From NCBI RefSeq assembly GCF_000972845.2, contig NC_040028.1:20364210-20428209 (forward strand): a DNA stretch of 64,000 nucleotides. Reading direction: 5' to 3'. Origin of the DNA: Larimichthys crocea (taxonomy: Eukaryota; Chordata; Actinopteri; Sciaenidae). Under the pieces are notes generated by a model that searched no databases, was not told the origin of the DNA, and was given only the letters and a program-made list of their open reading frames with translations. The translations under genes were made by a program, and so were the position numbers. Below, one piece after another: positions 48,621 through 59,220 of the stretch (positions within the stretch are counted from its first letter, which is position 1; every line of letters begins with the position of its first letter).

Positions 48621-51361
48621 GCACTTCTGCATTAGATCATAGGTACGTTCGTACGTACAGACTGTATGATCTATAATTAATATAAAATATATTTTAAATG
48701 TCCCAAAAACACAAAACAAAGGATCAGAATAACTCATCACAGATTCATGCAAACACAGATGTAGATAAAGCCACTCCAGCTGAATGAGGCAGGGCAGAGG
48801 CGGGTTACTGCAGTTGTAGTGTCCTTGTTGTGGATAAATTGTGTGTTGAACATATGCCACTGGGATGTGAGCTAATTAGCCAAGGTTGAGTGGGACCCTG
48901 GGGGGTTAACATGTAAGGAGGAGGGAGAGGCTGTCAAGGTCAGACCCATGACTGTGTATGTGCTACCGAGGGGGAAGCACTCGTACTGGTCCACACTTAA
49001 GTCCATCGCCACTTTGACAACTCGTACCTTCATCCGATGATCTCACTCTGCCTGTCTCACCTGAGTGACTGTTATTTAGACACAGCATTGTCCTTTTCTT
49101 CCTGTCTCTGCTTGTCCTTGCTCATCTATTCATCTCAAACAAATATGTCACGCCTTGTGAAATAATGTTCCTCTTTCATATGTATAGCCGTCACTGAAAG
49201 CACATGAGACATGCATGCATCGTGTGAGTGTGTGTGTGTAAATGCTACTCGGTGAAATATGAAATATTGTAGCTGCTGCGGAATAATTTATGTCCTTCCT
49301 ATCTCATTCTTTATTGGTCTCACAGTGACTACAGTATGAATATTTTTGCCTTACAGCGTATCGAGGACAGGGTCATGTTTGCATAAGGAGGTAAATTATG
49401 ACACTAATAACAATGTCGGCATGCCAGGGAGGGACGTGGGAGGAGGTGAGGACGAGAGGGGGTGAGAGGGAAAGACCGTGGTGAGGAGAAAAATAACAGT
49501 AAAGATGTTTGACTGACTCATTTTCATTTGCATCCCTAAAAATCCTCATCAGATGTCAGTGAGGCATTCTTCATCTGAGCCCAGCGCACCTTGAGCAACA
49601 ACAAACAGTCTTCAGACCCCTGTAATAGATTTGCAGACAGGCAGTGAGTCATGCTGTCTAACTTTGCTTTGCTTCTGTGTGTGATTAAAGATCCATAAGA
49701 CCTTGAACGTCGACGTTTTTTATCTTTTAATATGCCAACCTGAAAGCAGTGAGCTTTCTTTCTTTCTTTCTTTTTCAAAGCGTCTGGGAAGTTAGTCATC
49801 ACGCTCTGAAAACTTTAGAAATCACTTACAGACAATTATTTTATACAACTTCTTCCACAGCAGGTCTACTCCACTACATGTCGGAGGGCGCTCTGCATCT
49901 TTTTTAGTCACCTTTTGTGTATAAAGCAATCAAAGTCTTTTGAATTTCAAACACTTGCCTCACTCTCTCTCTGATATTCGGCGCCATATGTGAATCTTTT
50001 CATACAGTATGTCAGCGTGCAGGAACTTTACTTTACATGTGAGGGAGTTACTTCAGACTGGGTGTGCAAACTTTGAGGCAAGAAAAAAAAGTTTTGCACG
50101 TTTGCAGCAAAGGCAATAAAAGTTGACTGAAAGACAGGTGAAACAACGGCACAGAGTACAATACAATCTGAAATAGGAAGAATAGAAGAAGAGGGTGTAT
50201 TTATCGCAGACTGGATGAGGGAAATCTTGAAGTTGTCGCACTAAAACTCTGATCCAGCTGATTCGTGTCTCACGCACTGAAGGCACGATCAATATCCACA
50301 ACAGGCATGAAGAATGAAGTAAACTTCATTCATAAAGGTCGAACACATTTGTTGCATAATGATGATAGCACGGGAGGACACGAAGAGAGATAAAAACGAG
50401 AGACAACAACAACGGATAAAAGAAGAAGTGTTTCACACGCTGCAGAAGATGAGGTCAGGACATTTGATAATAACCCTAACCCATAATCTTTTTTTGTGCT
50501 TACATACAAGACGACCATGAGGAACAAAGTGTTGGTGTTGGGTGAGTGTCACACCCTCGGTGCTGAAATCGAATCCACCAATCCACACGACATCAGACTG
50601 CAGCACGAACACGGCCGGTAGAGAAGAGTAAATATGTGAGTGGATAAAAATCAGTTTTTCCAGCCAGCTGCCATCCACAGTCACGTGGGGCACTGTGTGC
50701 TGTGATATATAGTCATGCATTACCACATTATGTTCCCCAGCCCTTTGAGAGCCAGATCCTGCTGCTGCCCTGCTATCTCTCAAGGTCTGCCTCTGTCTGC
50801 TCTACCTTAGCCAAGGTCACCCGCTCCACTGTCGGCTCCCTCCGCAACCTTGAGCGACTAACTGACCGGGAAATGTGTGTTCTCCCCGTTCCACCACCTA
50901 CGTATCCCAGTGTCAATCAGCCTGATACAGAGCAGGACTGCCATTAAATGTTCCAGCGTGCTGCCACTTGTGCGTTAGGTCAGTCCAGGCGATGTAATCT
51001 GCTTGGAAAAAAACACACATTCACTCAAGGTCCAAGAAATTAGGAGAAGGAGTTGAGCTTCTGGAGGAAGGATAATTGAATCAAGTGCCTCGATACAGCA
51101 GCTTTTACACTGAAATGCTGCCACCGCTTTGATGCGTGTGTGTGTATGTGTGTGTGTCTTCAAACTAAATCATGAGATAATAAGAAACTAGAAGAGCGCA
51201 CGTGATAGAGTGCAGACCTGCATGAGGATGCAGGCTCTGTGAGACAGCAAAGACAATGAGATGTGCAGAAAAATATCAGGCTGACGGAGCCGGTGCTGGA
51301 TGAACTGTGGGCAGAAACACACAGTCGAACAAACTCATGATCCCATAATAAAATAAACTGG

Positions 51362-51399
<38 letters not shown>

Positions 51400-52954
51400 A
51401 TGTTTAATCCAGAACTTCAAAGCGTCTTGACTACCAGCAGGCCTTGAGAAAACAGTGATAGAGGTTCTTAAATCGCACAGTTACAAAGACAGAAAAAAAT
51501 ATAAGTAAACAGTATATGACTGTTCCAATTAACAAGGCCACATACTAAAAGCTTTTTGAAATAAAGGCGAGCCACAGAGTGCTACGGAGCATTAAAGCCA
51601 CAATAGTGAGTGTATCTGGGACCTTGGCTTTGATATGAAATCTTGTGGCCTTGCCTTCACCGCCCTCCACGGTAAAAGCTCTTTGTGACGAGGAAATTAC
51701 TTTATGAACCACTGAAAGACGCTCCAACACTTCAGCCTCCCTGTTAGTTTCATCGCTAGACCATGAGAAAAGTGTTATGTTTTTTTTTTTTTTCCCCCAT
51801 TTTTGAAATTACAGCAGCTCGTCGTTGGGTTTTTTTAATCAGTCATCGTGGCTTCTTCTCCTTCATTTCTTTGACCTCAGTCTCACTTTTTCTTCGAGAG
51901 AATAACTACTACTAATGACAGAATATTTAAAATACTCTCTGCCTCCCTCTTCATACTGTATTTGTGCCCAAATGAGTAAAACTCATCTGTTAATGCAAGT
52001 AATCTGTACAATTTGGTCAACGTGAGAGCTTTGTGAGTTAACATTCACAGCCTGTGTGTGAGAGGCTGCAGTGTGTAGCTTTACCTTCAGCCCTTTAAAC
52101 AATTCAAACCTCCGTATGGAACTAGAAGTCTGTTTTTCATTTTTTCCAAGGTCCTTGGAAATCAGTTTGTTTGAATAGGCCCACACTGCTGGTCTTGGCA
52201 TTGGGTGAATCATATTTATGAGTGTGTTTTTGTTTAGGTCTGTAAGGGGTTGGTTCCTTTAACATGTACCTGGAATGTTCAATACCAAACATGTGTCTCC
52301 CGCGGCCTTGAGACTTCACAGGGCTCTGACTGCCGGCGCTCAGCTCGGTAAACACAGCTTCCTCCTGTGGCTCTCTGTTTGGACAGGAAACAAAGAGGCT
52401 GATCAAACACCGGCTCAGAAGGCCACGGCTGCACCGAGCTGGAATGGAGTCGCAGGTCTTTCAAAGTGCTTTGAATGGGTGGAAATAACATGTCATATTT
52501 AGTGTGAACATCCATCAGTTTGCAGCCCTGCTGACTTTCTGTTTTCCCAACATAAATCACACAGCGTGGATAACTTTATCTTAAACTTGCATTTTGTTTA
52601 CACAGTAAGAACCAGTATCACAGTGTAACACACAGTGTTCTGCAGATTTACAACCTAAGACCGTGTGACATCATAGATTATCTGCAGCGTGGTGCAGATG
52701 ATGGGAAGCATTAGCTGGATGGATGGACGCTGGGTGAGGGAGGGAGGATAGACGGTGAGGAGAAGGAGTGTGCCAAAGTCAACGGGGTTAATAAGTTAGG
52801 TGATGATGCTTCCCCCTTGTGACTGCTTATTAAACTGCATCAGGTCATTCATGAACTCTTCATCATTAGCAGAGGAGCAAACGGCAACACTTCACAATAA
52901 AGGTGCAACTCTTATACTTGACGGCTGAATGTCTGAACTCATGCAGGATGTATC
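48621..52954. other. Intergenic sequence without a recognised gene
   Basis: About 4.3 kb. A GC-richer open stretch at 50740-50945 and a T-run at 51780-51795 stand out, plus a (TG)n at 51366-51397. No exon structure or transposon recognised. Confidence 0.5.
51366..51397. repeat. (TG)n microsatellite
   Basis: 16 TG units. Confidence 0.95.
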
Positions 52955-53105
52955 ATAACTCTCTACTTTTCTCTTCTTAGCTTCCTCCGTCAGCGTCCTC
53001 TTCGGCCTTTTCTCCTCTGCCATTATGTAGACGCTGCTGAGCCTGATTACACTGCCTGCTTGCCTAGCTCCGATTCTGGCACGACACTGGCTCCGCTCCC
53101 TGTCA
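52955..53105 (-). repeat. Dispersed repeat family C, copy 2
   Basis: The minus strand encodes MAEEKRPKRTLTEEAKKRKV, a Lys/Arg-rich start like that in copy 1 (43590-43905), with the same upstream TCTGGCACGACAC phrase. It abuts the 3' end of the L2-like LINE. Confidence 0.55.
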
Positions 53106-53109
53106 ACAT

Positions 53110-54100
53110 TTGCCCATGCAGCTGATTTTAGCGATGTCACGTAAGTCCTCGAAATTTGTTTTATGTGGACGTTAAAGGACAAATCCTGATCAAAAACAAC
53201 TCCAAGATTCTTTACAGTGGAGCTGGAGGCCAGGGTGATCCCATCTAAAGTAACTAAGTCTCTAGAAAGAGAGTTTCTGAGGTGTTTGGGTCCAATTACA
53301 AGAACTTCAGTTTGTCTGAATTAAACATCAGAAAGTTGTAGGTCATCCAACTTTTTATATCCTTAAGGCATGCTTGGAGTTTAGTTAACTGATTGGTTGC
53401 ATCAGGCTTGATCGATAAATATAATTGGGTGTCATCAGCATAACAATGAAAATTGATAAAGTTATTCCTAATAATGTTCCCTAAAGGAAGCATATATAAA
53501 CTGAATAGAAGTGGTCCTAGTACAGAACCTTGTGGGACTCCATGACAAACTTTGGTCTGCATGGAGGATTCATCATTGACGTGAACAAACTGAGATCGAT
53601 CTAAAAAGTACGATTTAAACCAGCTTAGGGCGGTTCCTTTGATGCCAATTTGATGTTCCAGTCTCTGTAAAAGAATTTGATGGTCAATGGTGTCAAATGC
53701 AGCACTAAGATCTAACAGGACAAGTACAGAGATGAGTCCTTTGTCTGATGCCATTAGGAGGTCATTTGTAACTTTGACTAATGCGGTCTCTGTGCTATGA
53801 TGCACTCTAAATCCTGACTGGAAATCCTCAAATAGACTATTGTTATGGAGAAAGTCACACAGCTGATTAGCTACAGCTTTCTCAAGTATCTTAGACAGAA
53901 AGGGAAGGTTTGATATCGGTCTGTAGTTGGCTAAGACCTCTGGGTCTAGAGTGGGCTTTTTAAGAAGAGGTTTAATTACAGCTACCTTAAAGGACTGTGG
54001 TACATATCCTGATAATAAAGACAGATTAATTAAATCCAATAAAGAAGGGCTAAGCAGACGTAAAGAATCCTTGAGCAGCCTGGTTGGGATGGGGTATAAG
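53110..54100 (-). mobile_element. 5'-truncated L2/CR1-like LINE
   Basis: The minus strand has an open frame (54039 to 53296) covering the RT domain: [35 protein letters not shown] (motif A), [18 protein letters not shown] (motif B) and [11 protein letters not shown] (motif C). After 53296 the frame shifts, but homology continues (LSFNVHIKQISR in another frame, around 53150-53182). There is no endonuclease domain and no 5' region, so it is a dead-on-arrival copy. The intact catalytic motifs suggest it is young. Confidence 0.85.
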
Positions 54101-54433
54101 AGACATGATATACTTGTTATTACGTATATAATATATATAATGTGTAACCTTGTGAATGTTCTTGCTGAAAGGACCTCTCAGTGACGTCACGTGGTAAACA
54201 TGTTCTGCACACTGAAGGTCAGTTAATTACACAGAAATAAACAAGTGGCGCAAACTAATATATATTTTTCCACAAGACCTCGCTCCTCTGCACTTAACCA
54301 CACAGAGACACTAATTATATGTATTATTATTATTGTTAGCATATTTATTAGACGTAGAAATTAAAACGTACATCAGTGTTCATCTTTATTCAGACGAGAA
54401 ATAAGAGATCAGTTTCAGTTTTCAGTTCCTGTC

Positions 54434-54439
54434 TTTATT
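54434..54439 (-). terminator. tasl: Candidate polyadenylation signal (AATAAA) of tasl
   Basis: TTTATT on the plus strand, 159 nt past the tasl stop codon. A second one lies at about 54385-54390. Confidence 0.5.
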
Positions 54440-54597
54440 GTTCAGTTCCTGTAAAAACAGCACAGCACATGCACACATGTACAGTTGCATATGAAAATTA
54501 TGACACAGATTGTTATGACACATATTCAATACACACTCTCTCAGCAGCTCTTATGGTAAGTTTCATCGTATTTGTGGATGAGTTCTTGACACCGGTG

Positions 54598-55542
54598 TTA
54601 CTGCTCTTTATTCTCTGTGAGCTCGTCCCTGGATGTCTCGTTTGACATCTGCAGAAAGGGAGTACTGATCTCACTTGACTGCTTGTCACCAGCCACTCGC
54701 AGCAGGCAGCTGAGAACCATGTCCTTGGCCACGCCGGCCTCCAGGTTCCTTTCCCGACTTAGCTGCAAAGTGATCTGGTCCAGGCTGGTGAGGACCAGCT
54801 CTGAGCCCAGCAAAGGGCAAATGGGGCCCGTGCCGGAGTCCCCTTCCCTGGCCATGTTGTCCATCATGTATTGCTGGTACAGATCCATGAGTTTTTCCTC
54901 CAGATAGTGATTCAGAAGAGAGTTGGAGAACGGAGCTTCACTCCCCTGGAACAAAAAGCTCCGATCACGGGTACTCGCCAATCTCCAGGGATTTGAACCT
55001 CCCCTCAGTGGACGCAGAAGTCCACCCTGAGATGTCTGTCCTGGTGGGGAATCCTCCACAGCTGGGAGGACATCACAGGACTGAAGGAAGGGGCCAACAG
55101 CCTGGGCGTCAGTACAGAGCCGGAGCTCCCCATCGTTGGTTGACAGAGGCAGCACCTGGTCACCTCCGATATGGAGGTCACTGTAGTTTTGACAGATGCT
55201 CTGACAGAAGGAGGGAACCAAGAAAGGGGAGTCACCACCTGAACAAGCCTGAGCTGGGATCTCTATTTCTGGAGACATCCGCTTGCATGGCTGTGCCCTG
55301 TGGAGATCCAAGGACTGCAGAGGAGGAACATACGGCTCTGAAGCACTCCTGTCGTCCACGCGACCTGTCTGCTCAGGGGAATTGTGGTGAACCAGTGGAG
55401 TGTGTCTGCTGGAGCCTGGCATGAGCCGAGCAGCTGCTCTCTGCAGCCAGTATGCGCTCCGGAGAGGCTTCTGAGGAGGGAGGGGGTCCAGCTCCACCAG
55501 GTCAACATAGGTCATGCTCAACAATCTGCCTTCACAAAGCAT
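54598..55542 (-). CDS. tasl: tasl (CXorf21): lysosomal TLR adaptor that interacts with SLC15A4
   Basis: TASL binds the lysosomal transporter SLC15A4 and, through a pLxIS motif, recruits and activates IRF5 downstream of TLR7-9. The 314-residue single-exon frame starts MLCEGRLLSMTYVD, like the human N terminus that inserts into SLC15A4. It shares FLVPSFCQSICQNYSDLHIG (residues about 107-126), a central PFSNSLLNHYLEEKLMDLYQ-like helix region, SELVLTSLDQITLQLSRERN and the motif region EISTPFLQMS (about 291-300) near the C terminus. In the pLxIS position the fish sequence reads F-L-Q-M-S rather than S-L-H-I-S. The start codon lies two bases after a splice acceptor (TTGTTGCAG), so the leader is spliced on. 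Position next to nr0b1 matches human Xp21. Confidence 0.9.
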   Translation of the reverse strand: MLCEGRLLSMTYVDLVELDPLPPQKPLRSAYWLQRAAARLMPGSSRHTPLVHHNSPEQTGRVDDRSASEPYVPPLQSLDLHRAQPCKRMSPEIEIPAQACSGGDSPFLVPSFCQSICQNYSDLHIGGDQVLPLSTNDGELRLCTDAQAVGPFLQSCDVLPAVEDSPPGQTSQGGLLRPLRGGSNPWRLASTRDRSFLFQGSEAPFSNSLLNHYLEEKLMDLYQQYMMDNMAREGDSGTGPICPLLGSELVLTSLDQITLQLSRERNLEAGVAKDMVLSCLLRVAGDKQSSEISTPFLQMSNETSRDELTENKEQ

Positions 55543-56082
55543 GGCTGCAACAAAGAGCAGTTATTAAAACACACACGTACACCTTCGTACATATATTGTG
55601 TTTATATTCAGTTCTAATTTAAATATCTGTTTATGTTTCTGCATGTGTAGCGTGGAGACGGCTAAATCTGCATTTCATCGTGCAATCCTGCATCGTATAA
55701 GAGACATTATCATATTTCATGGCAAGATCTTTTATTTATACAGCATTGTAAGTGAATTCATACAGGATAAAGTAGTATTTAAAATTAGAAACTCTGACTT
55801 TTACAGCAAAACCTTTATTTTTATGGCATTTTAAAGAAAATATGCATGCAGAATTTCATGTTACTACCAATTTTACAGTAAAATACTGTAATAATTAATT
55901 GCAAAAACTTTATTTTATACAGAATTCATACGTATTGTCCTGTCAATTATTAAAAACCCTGTGTTTATACAGTAAAATATGGAATAAAATGCAACTTTAA
56001 AATCGTAAAATCAACATTACTAATGTCATTTTACCGTCATAGCAAGAATACATAATAAACATACATAAATACAGATTCCTAC

Positions 56083-56457
56083 CTGCAGTCTCTCAGCTCT
56101 CGAGTGTCTTTATCGCAGCGCCTCTCTGAAACATATTTCCAATCGATACAGCCGACCGAATATATACTGCATCTGATTCAGGAGAGTACCCACATCAAGA
56201 GGAAGTGGGAATCTCGTATCTTTTCTTTCTTCCCATTTCTGCAGCTTTAATGTCGCAGCTGAGTTCATCATGAATATATTCCAACTCATCATCTTGCCAA
56301 ATGATCTTATTTTCCTCGGATTGTTACAGGCTGGGAATATTCCCCTTCTGTCCTCTTTATTTTGCAGCCTTACATAAGAACGTGGCTCCATCTGTGTTAG
56401 TTTGTCTTCTTGCCAGAAGAAGTGAAACATGCAGATGTTCCGTTCTTATGAATAATC
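56083..56457 (-). other. tasl: Predicted non-coding leader exon of tasl
   Basis: The minus strand has AGAGACTGCAG|GTAGGAAT, a strong donor, at 56083/56082. A TATA box lies at 56486-56492, and the acceptor just before the tasl ATG needs an upstream exon. The intron would be about 540 nt (55545-56082). The left limit (transcription start) is estimated 30 bp from the TATA box. The exon contains an open frame of 106 codons (56430-56110). Confidence 0.45.
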
Positions 56458-56485
56458 ATAATCATGAACCATAGAGGTTCTGTTT

Positions 56486-56492
56486 CTTTATA
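56486..56492 (-). promoter_or_regulatory. tasl: Candidate TATA box of tasl
   Basis: Minus strand TTTTTTATAAAGAAAC. Confidence 0.4.
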
Positions 56493-56570
56493 AAAAAGAA
56501 GCAGGTGTGTGAGAGAGAGAGAGCTTAAAAGCAGAAAAGAAAGTCACATTAAATATGATCAAAATATCAG

Positions 56571-56580
56571 GAAACAGAAA
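56571..56580. promoter_or_regulatory. tasl: IRF/ISRE-like element upstream of tasl
   Basis: GAAACAGAAA fits the IRF-element consensus GAAANNGAAA, about 80 bp upstream of the TATA-like box. TASL acts in an IRF pathway, so interferon control is plausible but unproven. Confidence 0.35.
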
Positions 56581-56599
56581 GTCGACATGTCGATTCCTG

Positions 56600-58340
56600 T
56601 TTTCGTTTTCTGATTGCTCGTACCACAAACTGTGAGTGGCCCTCGGTGAGGCAGGCAGGTGTGAATAACTGAGCTGTCTGGGGGGCGTACAGCTTCACTC
56701 CTCCTCATGTTATGTGTGTGTGCATGTGGCAAAGCAGAAGTGTGACTTCACGCTCAGTTACGTAACCACAAGTCCTCGCTTCCCCCTTGAAACTCAGCGT
56801 GGTCTTCAGCATGTTTAAGTGAATGCTGAACTTTGTCTGAGACCTTCCTTGCAGTTTTTAGTTCCTCTGGTAGAAACCTTGAATCCCCTTCCAGGTAAAT
56901 CCAGGTGAGATCTAAATCAGTTGTCTGGTGAGGCCGATGGAAACTTTCAGACTATATTTATGGCCGAGATGAAAGTACCCTGTCTGTGGCTTCAGTTAAG
57001 ACTCTTTTATCCAGACTTCCTCCACTTGTTGACAGGGAAGCCCGACAATAGAAGCGTGTGAAACACGAGATGAAACGATGTATTATTAATCAGGCGAGGA
57101 AACCTGGACATGACTCAACTTCATATCGCCTCTCCAGTTCCAGTTTGTTCATGCGGCTGACTCAGATATTCACATAAACCTAAAAACGTGAACAGTACAC
57201 CAAAACTAATTTCATATTTTATCCTCTCAATCTCACCTGAAGTGGATTTAAGGCCTCAAGCAGTCAAGACAAACTCTGGTTCTAGTTCTGGTGTGATAAA
57301 ATTCTCTGGAGAACCGTTTAATCCTTAGGATCCCTGGAGTGCAGAAAATAGGTCTTTAAGTCACAAAGGCATCATTGTTGGTGCTTTGAAAAACCTTTTT
57401 ATGTTTAATAATCTCTTAAAATACTAATATCTGCTTCTTCCTTTGTAACAATGTGACCTGGTTTTGATAAAAACCCACAGAGGGAGAGTTTGAACTGAAC
57501 CTGAACTACGGCTGCTATATGCTGAACACATTGACTGATTTGATTTGACGGCGTAGGCTGACCCTGTTCAGTTCATAAGAGGCTTTTTATTGCTGACTTT
57601 TGGATTTTATAGATTGTATTTATAGTTTTTTGTTCCATGAATAATTGTTCCACAGCTTAGCAACAACACGTGCAGCCGTGTGTTTATCAGACACTTTGAA
57701 AATATCTGCCAGATCTTACTGCGCAATTTCCAATTTTATCAAGACCTGTTAATAATCCTAATTCTGTTAATAATCCAGACATGGTCCCATGGTTTCAGAA
57801 CCAGAGCTGCTCTGGTGCAGAACGGGTTCCCCTGATCCGCAGTTCTCTTCCTGATATTTCACGTTTGGAGACACGACTGCAGAGTTTCTGTTTTTACCTC
57901 CTCTTATTATCATCACGTTAGCTCATCATAACTAATCTGCAAACCGTGACTACAGAGCAGCCTGAAATACTAAATATGAAAAATTCTACATTACTGTGAT
58001 CTCATAGTTTTACTATTTTCATTCAAACAAAGTATTAAATGTTTCTAAATTCATTTATTTCATAAAAACAACATATATAAAACATGTTTTCAGAGAGCGA
58101 GGTGATAAATAACTTTACTGAATTACTTTTTTTATGAAATGATTACATACTGCACCTTGAATTAACTCTTAATAATAAACCCTGGGACTTAAATAAAAGG
58201 TTCCCACCCTGAAGAACCTCTTCAGACTCTGACTCACACCTTTTTATTCTGCCTGTGTTTGTTGTGAGTCAGGACACCTGACACAGGCCTTCATGCTGCT
58301 CGGTAGTAACGGTAGCACGGAGTGTAGAGTTACCGGGGCC
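56600..58340. other. Intergenic sequence, probable synteny junction
   Basis: No gk exon, which follows TASL in human, was recognised here; the next gene is the C13orf42 homologue. No mobile element recognised. Confidence 0.5.
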
Positions 58341-58341
58341 C

Positions 58342-58368
58342 GTTGCTACAGCAATGTTGCTGAGCAAC
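58342..58368 (+). promoter_or_regulatory. Two abutting RFX X-box motifs
   Basis: GTTGCTACAGCAAT (58342-58355) is followed directly by GTTGCTGAGCAAC (58356-58368). The second fits the X-box consensus GTTRCY-N(1-3)-RGYAAC exactly with a one-base spacer; the first fits with a two-base spacer except for its last base. About 215 bp before the start codon at 58583. Confidence 0.55.
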
Positions 58369-58424
58369 ATCCGATAACATTAAAGACTGTTGAGATCAGG
58401 TTAGAGGAGAGGCTCGCGACTTTC

Positions 58425-58427
<3 letters not shown>

Positions 58428-58456
<29 letters not shown>
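58428..58456. repeat. (TG)n microsatellite in the leader region
   Basis: 14 TG units about 130 bp upstream of the start codon. Confidence 0.95.
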
Positions 58457-58518
58457 AAGGTTTCAGCACCCTGGACAGCGGCCGGGCCCAGTGGACAGTT
58501 CCAGTTCTGACAGAACTC

Positions 58519-58578
58519 ATGGAGATCATGGATGGACTCAGCAGCAGCTTCCAGGACTCTGTAACAGACTGCGTGTAG
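58519..58578 (+). other. Short upstream open frame before the C13orf42 homologue
   Basis: ATG at 58519 opens 19 codons (MEIMDGLSSSFQDSVTDCV) and ends with TAG at 58576-58578, four bases before the main ATG. It would act only if transcription starts upstream of 58519. Confidence 0.3.
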
Positions 58579-58582
58579 AGGA

Positions 58583-59005
58583 ATGTTCAGGAAGATCAAC
58601 AATGTGTTCCGTCCAAACCATCACGGACACAGAGGGCGGGATGCGGGTTTTGGTGGCGGGGTTCGGTCCGAGCAGGACTACCACAACGCCTGCACCGTCC
58701 GGCTGGTCCGCAGCACCTCCATGCTGGTGGTGGGTGAGAGGAGTCAGGCTGCGGCCGAGGGCTCGACTCTGAAGCGGAGCAAGAGCACCGTGAGCATCGA
58801 GTCCACCCTGTACTACTACCAGAGGCACGAGGACAGGATATGGCTGTACTCGCAGAACCAGAACTGCCTGGAGTACCTGGAGGCCCTCGTGGCCTTGAGA
58901 CGGCAGTACACGAAGAGTGTGAGTGACTTGAAAAGTACCGACAGCAAGGCCACGGTGTCCTCCAAGAAGAAGCCGGCGCCGCCGCCGCCTAAGACGGAGG
59001 AACCG
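58583..59005 (+). CDS. c13orf42: C13orf42 homologue, exon 1
   Basis: Encodes 141 residues from MFRKINNVFRPNHHGHRG, with NACTVRLVRSTSMLVVGE, STLKRSKSTVSIESTLYYYQ, RHEDRIWLYSQNQNCLEYLE and ALVALRRQYTKSVSDLK. The human uncharacterised protein C13orf42 shows the same order as I recall it: MFRKIHSIF, a VKLIRSSSMYVVGD-like block, and an EDRAWMYSRTQDCLQYLQ-like block. A polybasic, Pro-rich stretch (SKKKPAPPPPKTEE) ends the exon. Donor AACCG|GTAAGA, phase 0. Function unknown; no signal peptide or membrane segment. Start chosen for the conserved MFRKI beginning. Confidence 0.85.
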
Positions 59006-59075
59006 GTAAGATTGTGCATCATCTGTGCCAGAGCGCACGGCAGGAGGTGTCCAACAAATGTTCTCCTTTACGCAG

Positions 59076-59220
59076 ATATCCAGAGCCAAACCTTCCGCCC
59101 CTCCGGTCCCGGACGAGGAGGACACTCTGCAGTTCTTTGACGCGGTCATCGCCAGCTGCGACAGCGAGCCTCTGCGCAAACCGTACACCGACGATGGACA
59201 CGCAGACGTGGACTTCATAG
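59076..59220 (+). CDS. c13orf42: C13orf42 homologue, exon 2
   Basis: Follows a 70-nt intron with acceptor TTACGCAG. Encodes ISRAKPSAPPVPDEEDTLQF, FDAVIASCDSE and DGHADVDFI. FFDxxIAxxDSE and the acidic DVDF ending correspond to the human protein. Donor TTCATAG|GTGAGT, phase 1 (145 nt). Confidence 0.85.

Noticed and set aside
50702..50947. 81-codon plus-strand frame in a GC-richer patch
   Set aside because: No conserved motif, no flanking splice signals in frame, and no resemblance to a known protein.
56600..58340. Search for gk (glycerol kinase), the next gene after TASL on human Xp21
   Set aside because: No glycerol kinase motif or exon was recognised in any frame here or elsewhere in the window.
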